Position numbers and translations under genes: made by a program. From Apostichopus japonicus (Eukaryota > Echinodermata > Holothuroidea > Aspidochirotida > Stichopodidae): a stretch of 49,000 nucleotides of DNA. Location: the NCBI RefSeq assembly GCF_037975245.1, contig NC_092572.1, positions 22,558,489 through 22,607,488 of the forward strand. Reading direction: 5' to 3'. Below the pieces are notes generated by a model. The model was not told the origin of the DNA and searched no databases. It saw only the letters and a list, made by a program, of their open reading frames with translations. Positions 42,101 to 49,000 of the stretch are shown here, one piece after another (the first letter of the stretch is position 1; every line of letters starts with the position of its first letter).

Positions 42101-45100
42101 TTTCCTACCAGGGTGATGTAGTTAGTTGATGAAATCTGTTGATGAACGTACACACGGACAGTGTCACAAATATGCATGACCCTTAAAATCTTTACGTTGT
42201 ATGATTTTGACTCGAGCAATTATACGACCGATATATAGTATACGATAGTATTCTGTTACTACTAGCCCCTTTAGACCAAATTAGAGTCCATTTAAATATA
42301 AAATATCGCAAAATCACGTCATGTATATGTCGGTTATTATTCGTACAACATTTGAATTCCACTTACCCGATTAGGTTTAAGAAGTTCCTCCAACATCTTA
42401 AGAAAGTGTCCAACCTACGCAAGAAACAAAGTAGTTCATATTTAGTAAACTCTCTACATTTTCGATATAGGTTTTAAATCAATGTGATTCTATGTCACTT
42501 ACCCAGTCATTTTGAAAGTTATCTACAACGAAGTGCAGAAGTTTTAGTACTTCTTGCTGTGAAAAAAAGAAGACCAGTTTTACATCTAGACAGTTCTTGT
42601 GATCTTAGTTTCCTAATTTTGTCATTTTCATATCAGGGACATTCTATTATCAAACTGACCTTACTTTGCATGCATCAATTTATTGTTTGTTAAGGACAAC
42701 TTTTTTTTTCCCAATTTGTGCGAAGATAAAAGAAAATTTGATTTGCGATATTTAGTATTTATAAACAAAATGGAATAGCATCTACAATAAGGGTTGGATT
42801 GTGACCAAAAGTAATAATCGAGTACAGTAAGTAAATCTGAATTACTATTGTTCATAATATAATTAAAAAAACGGTACTACGACTTTTTTTTGGGGGGGGG
42901 GGGCATTGCCATTCTGATACAAGAACAAATTAAATAATCCCAAAGTAATCTTCTAAAGAAATGAAGTATATGAGAAAACTTGTACCATATAACGTTTCAT
43001 TTAAATATTTCAAGCAGTTTATGCAAGGCAAAATTTCTTCATTCCGTCTGTATTCTAATCATGATTCAATGTGTTATTTCTAGTTTAGCGATTCAGAGAA
43101 AAACTAACATATTTGTCACTGACCTCGTTAGAAAAATTTTTGTCCTTCAAAAATCCAGCAAGAAATGGTATTGGAATTGTAACCTGTTGAACAAGGCGAA
43201 GAGAAGTTGAAGTAAACACAGACGTAGACATGGTGATTATCACATGATTGCGTTACATAAAGAAACTCGGTTTTAGTCTCATCCGATAATGAGAGCTAAA
43301 TTTACATACTTCATTAACATATTTTGTTTATATCATACTCAAATATTTTGTACTGTTAATAATTATTTCTTGATAATATTGCCCGGGACAATTCCTTTCA
43401 CATAATTGCTTTATATTGTAGATTCTTCTATTGTTCCATGCTCAAGACTTTCCACTATTATGTCGTCACTCAAATGTGGTCATTAACTATTCAGGAACAA
43501 TACTTATTATATCTTGTAACCACTAAGAAAAATACTGGCATATCTCAACAGTAGTGGTTTGTGAATACATCCTCTTTTCGAAACTGTCGTCAAGCAATTA
43601 ACACGTGTTTCACTCTATACTCTTAAGGATTCCAATGTCCTTTCGATATAACTAGAGTTGGAGTTGCTTACTTTTTTATCAGAACAGAATGACTTCATCA
43701 TATCTTTGAATTCTTCTGGTGTCGTCTGAAAGAAGGTAAAATTAATCGGCCTTTTCATAATTTTTCGTGACAGTGCTCCCTTTATACAAGGAATATAATT
43801 TCTTAACGTAACCGTGACTGCTTCACAGCATATCACGTCTAGTTAACGTGTGAACGTGTGTATGGTAACTACTAACTAATGTTAACCTTATAACTTCACC
43901 AGGAAACACAACTGATGGCAAAAACGACTGAAAACTTTGAAGTTAAAAAAAAGGATCGATTTTCAGTGTTAGTTGAGAGAATCCAAATCTGAATATTGCT
44001 GACATTAAAATTTAATAGACTACATATTTGTTTCGAAGTATCCTCTCCGACATATATCAACAGACGAAAGTGAATGTTAAATGACAGATAATTCCACCCC
44101 ACTACTCCCCACCACTCCCCATTGCACCACGTTAGACCCCACCATACCCCCACCACACCAATACAAAGACAAGTAATGTGTATAGGTGCTTATGTTGATT
44201 GACTGAATTTGGATTATCCTACCGTTTCTGCGATAATTCCGGTGAAAATCGGTGTAAAAGAATCGTTAAATATATTCTGCAATGTAAATGTAAGAAAGTC
44301 GGTATTATTTCGACCGTATATCATGTATGTATTACAATACTCTGGTTATGTAAGCGTTTATTAACTGTAAATCAATCTAATAACGTAACGGTTTCAGATT
44401 GTATTTGTAGTGTGCGTTCTTACATGACTTGGCACATGATATTTTCGGCAGTTTAATTTCTCTTAACGTACACCATAATAGTATCAAAAGCAATTATTTA
44501 GATATTTCTATACTATATCTCATGTCACGCATCCATGTAATGCCGTTCATGTTTTCAAGCCAAAAGGTTGTTTGACAGTGTTTAACGTTAAAATTAAAAC
44601 CCCGTCCAGTATAGAATACTGCGCTTCCACTAGAAAAAAAAACTTAAACTAGTAACACAATGTTACCGCGAAGGAAGAACATATAAATAACATTTACACT
44701 GACCAAGAAGTATGAAATATCGGATTGCCCTTTGTTATTCAGTCGAGTTAATTGAATAGAAATCGAGGCTTTATGACTCAAAGTTTTGAATAAATCATTC
44801 AAGTACGGTTGCCACAATTTCCAGGCTGGTACAGTACCTTCACCAAAAGATGAGATATTACGTACAGTTTTTCGTAGTATTTTACTTAAGCATTCCTTTC
44901 TAATCGATAGTATACGTATATAGTATAGTATATGAGATAAACAATACCTGCAAACTATTAGTCTTCGCTTCACTTGTAAGTTCGTTTTCCATGATAGGAA
45001 TTGGCTAGAAGTAATTACAAATATGAAAATAAGAATCTAAATGAACCTTTTTCAAACTAACAATGACGTCACCTATTGAATACATTCCTCAATCACAATA

Positions 45101-48100
45101 ACTCGATTTGAAAGAAATACTAATTTCCAACAGTTAACATACCAGACTTACCGAGACGATTGTTATTATCGTTGTAAAATCAAAGTATACATTCAATAAT
45201 GTGAATGGTAGACTACATGTAAAAATCACTGTTCATTATAAGAAACAAATGCTAACGATCAATAATCTTAATAAAAGTAAAAATAAAATAAAACTGTTAG
45301 CAAACTGCTTATCCACTAGAGAGACTGTGTAATAGAATGTGTAAAAGTAAGTTGGCCTGACGTTTCGATCCTACCAGGATCTTCTTTAGTGGCTAAATGA
45401 CAAGTGACAGTAACAGAAGGGACAAAAACACGCACAGAATACAGACAGGTTAATGAGCACGGTGAACACAATGAGATACATGTAAATGGATTAGTAGACA
45501 AGGGATGGAGAGAAGAAGGCAACATGGGAAGAGGTAGGAGATAAACAGTGGAGGGACAAAGGGAGAATTAAAGAAACAGGGTAGGGAATAAACTGGAGAA
45601 GGACAAAGACAGAAAGGTGTGGAGAGAAGAAAAAAGGGGGATGGGAGAGAGCTGTGAGAAGAGGAGTGAAGGGGGCAAGAGGAAACAAGGGGTTGAGCCC
45701 ATGAGGTTGAATGGTGCGATGGCGTTGCATCCACAGCCTCTCTCTGCTGATTCGTACTAGGTCAGGACGGCTACCTAAGGATTCAATCCCCTGTAGGGAC
45801 ATGTCGTTAATGGTATGGTTGGGAAGGTTAAAATGTTCTCCAACTGGGGTCTCAGTCTTCATGGTGTTGACTGTGGCTCTGTGACCATAGAATCGCTTCT
45901 TGAGGGTGGTGAAGAAGATCAATAATCTTATTACATGGCATTCCTACTTTCAAAATAACTAACTTTCATCAGTATAAAATTCCTCAACCACTTAATGTGA
46001 CATATAGGTCATCACATTTAGCCTCACTTTTGTTGTTATTGATATTTTAATTTAAAATCATTGCAATACCTCCAGGCTCGGTAATTACCTTTACATTTAC
46101 AAACGTCACGGGGTAATCAATCTTTCTGTCAGCACCCTGGAAAAAAATACATAAATATTAGTTTATTTTTGTAAATCACGTGATTCAATGAATCTGTTTT
46201 AGGGTTGCGCAGCTGTGTATGTGTGTGTGCAATTGTGTGTATGCGCGAGTATTGGTGTGTTTTTTTTTTCCCTGGCTATCAATAACCCAATCGACCAGCG
46301 TGGAGATATATATAACATATTAATTTGCATTGTATGTACCGTTTGTTTCCTATTCCGTCCTCTCCCTCCCACTCAAAGTTACTTTTAAGATTTAAACTGA
46401 ATGTTAACAAAGTTCGAAATCACAATCTTGGGAATGGAAATAAAGTAAGAATTAAATTCAGTTCTTCTACTCGAATTCTGTTGGTTCCCAAAGTCTCTCG
46501 TTGATTTGGTCACGTCATTCATTTCAACTTTTCTCATCATTTCATCGGAAGTTTGTATCTAACGGTAAGCTTTGAAATACGTTGCACATATCACTTTATA
46601 CGATTGGCTTTAACCTTGTACGATGTTTGATCTTCCACGTACATCCTGTATTGCTAGCTTGTATGTTTCTAATTACGATTACATGGCAATTAAAACGTAT
46701 GATTTGCAAAATACTGATTTACCCTAAGGATTTAATCCCCTGTAGGGACATGTCGTTAATGGTATGGTTGGGAAGATTAAAATGTTCTCTAACTGGGGTC
46801 TCAGTCTTTATGGTGTTGACCGTGGATCTGTAACCATAGAATAGCTTCTTGAGGGTGGTGAAGAAGATCAATAATCTTATTACATGGCATTCCTACTTTC
46901 AAAATAACTAACTTTCATCAGTATAAAATTCCTCAACCACTTAATGTGACATATAGGTCATCAAATTTAGCCTCACTTTTGTTGTTATTGATATTTTAAT
47001 TTTAAATCATTGCAATACCTCCAGGATCGGTAATTACCTTTTCATATACAAGCTTCACGGGGTACATATTCTTTCTGTCAGCACCCTGGAAAAAAATACA
47101 TAAATATTAGTTTATTTTTGTAAATCCCGTGATTCAATGAATCTGTTTTAGGGTTGCGCAGCTGTGTATGTGTGTGTGTGCAATTGTGTGTATGCGCGAG
47201 TATTTGTGGGTTTGTTTTTTCTAGCTATCAATAACCCAAATCGACCAGCGTGGAGATATACAACATATTAATATGAATTGTATACACCGTTTGTTTCCTA
47301 TTTCATCCTCTCCCTCCCACTCAAAGTTACTTTTAAGATTTAAACTGAATGTTAACAAAGTTCGAAATCACAATCTTGGGGATGGAAATGGACTAAGAAA
47401 TAAATTTAGTTCTTCTATTTGAATTATCTTGGTTCCCAAAGTCTCTCGTTGATTTGGTCACGTCATTAATTTCAACTTTTCTCATCATTTCATTTGGAGT
47501 TTGTTTCTAAGCGTAAGCTCCGAAATACGTTGCACATATTACTTTATACGATTGGCATTAACCTTGTACGATGTTAGATCTTCCACGTACATCCTGTATT
47601 GCTAGCTTGTATGCTTATAATTACGATTGCAGGGCAATTAAAGCGTACGATTTGCAAATTACTGATTTACCGTATCAGATCCCTGTCCTGTTTCTTGGTA
47701 TTCCGTTTTCCCCCTCGCACTGAATGGGAAATATGGAGGCAGCTTTTTAAAAACTGAAAAGAAAAAGAAAATAGAAATAAGTTATTTCCAATCGGCCAAT
47801 CAATTTCCAATCGGTCAGGCAACGAGTTAAGGATTTAATTGCAGAAAAGGTGTTCATAATTGACCAGACGTGGGTGTTTGCGGTGTTTTTCTTTTTTTAA
47901 TAGATAATATATTGTTTAGGAAATGCGGTTTTCTTCATCTTCATCACATTAGTTACAACTGAAACAATACACCATTGTCTCTTGATAGTGAAGTGAAGGA
48001 CGTTTCCAAAAATACCACGTGTTGCACTGTTTTGCAGGGATAACCTGATCGGCTGCGGACTATGAATATATAGAACAACGATAAGGTAAGGTATGAAATC

Positions 48101-48350
48101 ATGAGGTAAATGTCTTCTGTCAATCGCATATAAATACTCATTCACCTGAAACTGAAACGTCATGTATTGCATGAGAATATGTATTGTAATTTAATACTGG
48201 ATAAATTAAGTTAAAAACGCCATCTTCACCCACCATATTCACGTTTCCAGTAAAACACAATAATCACAATCACTAGGATGAGAAAGAAAAAGACGAGAAA
48301 AACCACTAGTCCTGGCCGTCCACCGCTTTCTTCGCCACAATCCCTAGTAG
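32944..48350 (-). CDS. membrane protein with a cytoplasmic tail built from about 30 phase-0 micro-exons (5' part outside window)
   Basis: Exons in transcript order: 48234-48350, 47671-47753, 47462-47506, 47038-47085, 46514-46558, 46089-46136, 44948-45004, 43672-43725, 43124-43183, 42503-42556, 42367-42414, 42082-42135, 40166-40219, 39847-39900, 39315-39368, 38813-38860, 38250-38315, 38075-38125, 37493-37549, 36774-36836, 36617-36670, 35899-35940, 35695-35748, 35373-35426, 35056-35112, 34834-34887, 34681-34740, 34434-34487, 34015-34050, 33701-33754, 33138-33176, 32944-33000 (stop TAG). That gives about 590 residues in the window. The first has a transmembrane helix; the second goes from phase 1 to 0; exons 3-31 are all phase 0-0, 36-66 nt, twelve of exactly 54 nt. 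Splice signals are mostly strong (gtaagt, long pyrimidine tracts). The tail is charged and probably helical. Many exons start with a hydrophobic residue, Ser/Thr, then Glu/Asp. I do not recognise the family. The extracellular part lies beyond 49000. Confidence 0.8.
33701..35940 (-). CDS. micro-exon gene: nine exons of the distal tail
   Basis: Exons 35899-35940 (IRTYECVEMIQNTK), 35695-35748 (VSQEEVEKHVSSYTHHPQ), 35373-35426 (VTSDRGIKLLEQTIMKKM), 35056-35112 (TSDQFVIEELWHFVNPKRK), 34834-34887 (ITFDEYMDKLKDLFRQKL), 34681-34740 (LSDRCFEQKVTKLINDGETK), 34434-34487 (KEKEKREKKEKKKNKTEE, a Lys/Glu stretch), 34015-34050 (GETFLTTKPENE), 33701-33754 (WDRDRWIKFITELANEDL). Introns are only 100-600 bases. 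Confidence 0.8.
34170..34430. repeat. direct duplication of about 128 bp in micro-exon gene intron
   Basis: Two copies, each with GAAGAATCATA, TGATTCAGAAGATA and AACGTGATCA-type segments, next to the Lys/Glu exon but not including it. Confidence 0.7.
36617..40219 (-). CDS. micro-exon gene: nine exons of the middle tail
   Basis: Exons 40166-40219 (VGFDLIMNELKGLVDKRY), 39847-39900 (CSKEDFLSTLLRYYLNNY), 39315-39368 (ISEDTIMEELFSETQTYY), 38813-38860 (YMTPYFLQSTYQEFQQ), 38250-38315 (22 codons, KIDSQSINRLC start), 38075-38125 (DKTIEMPIKLDNNSVGE), 37493-37549 (KEKQPFMEESEKMKEISNE), 36774-36836 (21 codons, IRSRKLPDSVDEKFE start), 36617-36670 (ILQQALIEAIIFSMDADM). Every one has an AG acceptor with a T-rich tract and a GT donor, and none holds a stop. 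Confidence 0.8.
37145..37410. repeat. direct duplication in micro-exon gene intron
   Basis: AGCTGATTCAGACGTAATTC, GTTCTTACTCTGTA and CTGGCTACGTT occur at about 37145-37225 and 37320-37405. AACCTGGTGATCCATC with GGATTATTCTGTTT occurs at 37257-37295 and again at 37733-37770. Confidence 0.75.
38480..38793 (-). mobile_element. non-LTR retrotransposon (LINE) 3' coding relic
   Basis: Minus-strand frame with VNRKLTYFGHILRG, then IEGKVEGKRKAGRQKKQW, the C-terminal signature that follows the reverse transcriptase in many LINEs. Only this end is left, inside an intron and in the same orientation as the host gene. Confidence 0.8.
40683..41385 (+). mobile_element. Penelope-like retroelement relic, GIY-YIG end, plus strand
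   Basis: Carries the end of the GIY-YIG endonuclease (GIESLGSRPDLVRISRERLW, then MQRLRTIQPHGLN), a C/T-rich spacer and the terminal AGTTTGCTAACAGTTTTATTTTATTTT. Its 5' edge folds back: 40687-40725 is the reverse complement of GHRATVNTMKTETP coding that resumes at 40729. CAGATGTTATATCATTTACATGCGTA at 40653 and CAGATATTATATCATTTACA at 41391 flank it like a target duplication. Confidence 0.85.
41254..41290 (+). ncRNA. hammerhead-ribozyme-like core in Penelope-like element
   Basis: TTGAAGA, a GATCCT/AGGATC stem and GAAACGTC follow the order CUGANGA - stem II - GAAA of hammerhead ribozymes, which are known in Penelope-like elements. The first C is T here, so the copy is probably inactive. The minus copy at about 45360-45392 reads CTAAAGA, stem, GAAACGTC. 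Confidence 0.4.
42082..45004 (-). CDS. micro-exon gene: six exons between two inverted Penelope-like copies
   Basis: Exons 44948-45004 (PIPIMENELTSEAKTNSLQ), 43672-43725 (TTPEEFKDMMKSFCSDKK), 43124-43183 (VTIPIPFLAGFLKDKNFSNE), 42503-42556 (QEVLKLLHFVVDNFQNDW), 42367-42414 (VGHFLKMLEELLKPNR), 42082-42135 (ISSTNYITLVGKLLQKRV). All phase 0-0. They read as short amphipathic helices. Donors are gtattg, gtaagc, gtcagt, gtaagt, gtaagt and gtaagt. Confidence 0.78.
45271..45916 (-). mobile_element. Penelope-like retroelement relic, GIY-YIG end, minus strand
   Basis: Minus-strand frame reads FYGHRATVNTMKTETPVGEH, FNLPNHTINDMSLQ, then GIESLGSRPDLVRISRERLW and HRTIQPHGLNP, matching the GIY-YIG domain of Penelope-like elements. 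The 14-bp GATCAATAATCTTA at 45257-45270 and 45917-45930 is the target duplication. 5' truncated. Opposite orientation to the copy at 40683. Confidence 0.88.
46089..47506 (-). CDS. micro-exon gene: duplicated pair of exons (four exons)
   Basis: In transcript order: 47462-47506 (KQTPNEMMRKVEIND), 47038-47085 (GADRKNMYPVKLVYEK), 46514-46558 (IQTSDEMMRKVEMND), 46089-46136 (GADRKIDYPVTFVNVK). All are phase 0-0. The 48-nt exons have strong acceptors (tttttccag) and donors (gtaatt). The 45-nt exons have a weak donor, gtgacc, but it is kept in both copies and no stop interrupts either, so they are probably real. Confidence 0.68.
46727..46862 (-). mobile_element. Penelope-like fragment copied by segmental duplication
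   Basis: Matches 45779-45914 with a few changes and continues across the same element-host junction (GAAGATCAATAATCTTA), so it was copied by the tandem duplication and did not insert separately. Confidence 0.85.
47671..47753 (-). CDS. micro-exon gene: first cytoplasmic exon
   Basis: Acceptor ...ttcttttcag/TTTTTAAA, donor GATACG/gtaaat. Phase 1 in, phase 0 out, which switches the gene to the phase-0 series. Encodes VFKKLPPYFPFSARG, then KTEYQETGQGSDT. Confidence 0.8.
48234..48350 (-). CDS. micro-exon gene: transmembrane exon
   Basis: Acceptor ...tttctttcag/CTACTAGG, donor GAATATG/gtgggt, phase 1-1. Encodes TRDCGEESGGRPG, then GLVVFLVFFFLILVIVIIVF and YWKREYG. A hydrophobic helix followed by basic residues indicates a type I membrane protein. 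Phase-1 entry suggests a modular ectodomain upstream, as in Ig- or FN3-type receptors (inference). Confidence 0.85.
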
Positions 48351-49000
48351 CTGAAAGAAAACAAGTAATATGTAAATATCCAGATGAATGAAGCTCAGTG
48401 CTGATAGTAAAAGTAAACTGATTGAAACATTTTAATTGCAGGATTCTGTGCAATACACGAGTTGTAAGAAAACCTGCAAGTTGTTGCGTAGGTTAACTTT
48501 GAATGCCACATTTATACATTCTCGGCAATGTTACTTCGTTTCACTGCTGCCATCTATTTTAAAAGCTCGGGAAGGACCGACCCGTGATGAACTTGCCTAA
48601 GATCATGGAAAAGACAACAGGGTATATTTATCTTAATTATATATGCAGTCCAATATACTTCGGCATCCTTTGTGAAACATTGAATTGCGCCATGCCACTC
48701 TCAGGTTAATATACATATTACATACTTTATAATTAATGACAATAAAGAATATTACAACAAATAATTTACATTAAAATTGATCTCGGTTACTATTTATACG
48801 AACATTCTCAGAACAAGTTAAATATCCTCAACTGTTATTAAATTAAAATTAATATTTATCATAACATTCTCACAACAGGTTAACTATCCTCCCCTGTTAT
48901 TAAAGTCTCAGTGTGTGTTTGCTTATGAATTTCGGAAAACAAACTTCCGAAGCAGATTCAATGTTTCTTATTTTAATTGCACTCTGACCAGATGGGTTTA
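48351..49000. other. intron sequence upstream of the transmembrane exon
   Basis: No exon of the minus-strand gene was recognised in this stretch. It contains a short direct repeat (ACATTCTCA, CAACAGGTTAA, CTATCCTC type) at about 48790-48900. Confidence 0.4.

Larger units (their letters stand above)
45779..47671. repeat. tandem segmental duplication (two units of about 948 bp) carrying two exons each
   Basis: Unit A is about 45779-46726 and unit B about 46727-47671. Both contain a Penelope-like fragment, the GADRK micro-exon (46089-46136 and 47038-47085) and the QTxxEMMRKVE micro-exon (46514-46558 and 47462-47506), 948-949 bases apart. Small length changes only. Confidence 0.9.

Noticed and set aside
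44199-44456. 85-codon open frame on the plus strand
   Set aside because: Lies in an intron of the minus-strand gene and has no recognisable feature.
44702-44850. Possible extra micro-exon (PAWKLWQPYLNDLFKTLSHK)
   Set aside because: The peptide looks coding-like, with a gtcagt donor at its end, but I found no acceptor in phase 0 and the phase-1 option breaks the series.

Overview
This is eukaryotic genomic DNA: AT-rich, with intron-split genes, GT-AG splice sites and many tandem arrays and transposon relics. Nothing in it looks bacterial or viral. The gene set (an ABCG1/4-type half transporter, a long Ig receptor with a kinase-like domain, Penelope-like retroelements) points to an animal. A marine invertebrate deuterostome, perhaps an echinoderm such as a sea cucumber, is my best guess and is not proven. 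All exon models are hand-made from reading frame, splice signals and intron phase.

Layout. (1) 71-4084, plus strand: the last four exons of an ABCG1/ABCG4-like half transporter, separated by three minisatellites. (2) 4085-8066: intergenic, with a palindromic 21-22 bp minisatellite, (AT)n and a possible hAT-type relic. (3) 8067-26917, plus strand: one complete receptor gene encoding a signal peptide, eight Ig domains built as four tandem two-domain modules, a transmembrane helix, a Ser/Arg-rich juxtamembrane stretch, a tyrosine-kinase-like domain whose catalytic motifs are all degraded (a pseudokinase), and a tail ending in a YxxM motif. (4) 26918-32765: intergenic between two convergent genes, with minisatellites and a foldback transposon flanked by 9-bp target duplications. 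(5) 32944-48350, minus strand: the 3' part of a second membrane-protein gene. After its transmembrane exon, the cytoplasmic part is built from about 30 consecutive micro-exons, nearly all 36-66 nt and phase 0-0, twelve of them exactly 54 nt. I do not recognise this family. It is the best candidate for an undescribed system here. Penelope-like and LINE relics sit in its introns, and one duplication event has copied two of its exons.

A second theme is that several minisatellites are made from exon-intron boundaries. Their repeat units carry copies of a real splice donor or acceptor plus some coding sequence, which gives runs of decoy or alternative splice sites next to the true ones. One Ig exon also takes its acceptor tract from the 3' end of a Penelope-like element.

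The two receptor genes lie tail to tail. Both combine phase-1 extracellular or membrane exons with unusual cytoplasmic tails, but the sequence alone does not show that they work together.
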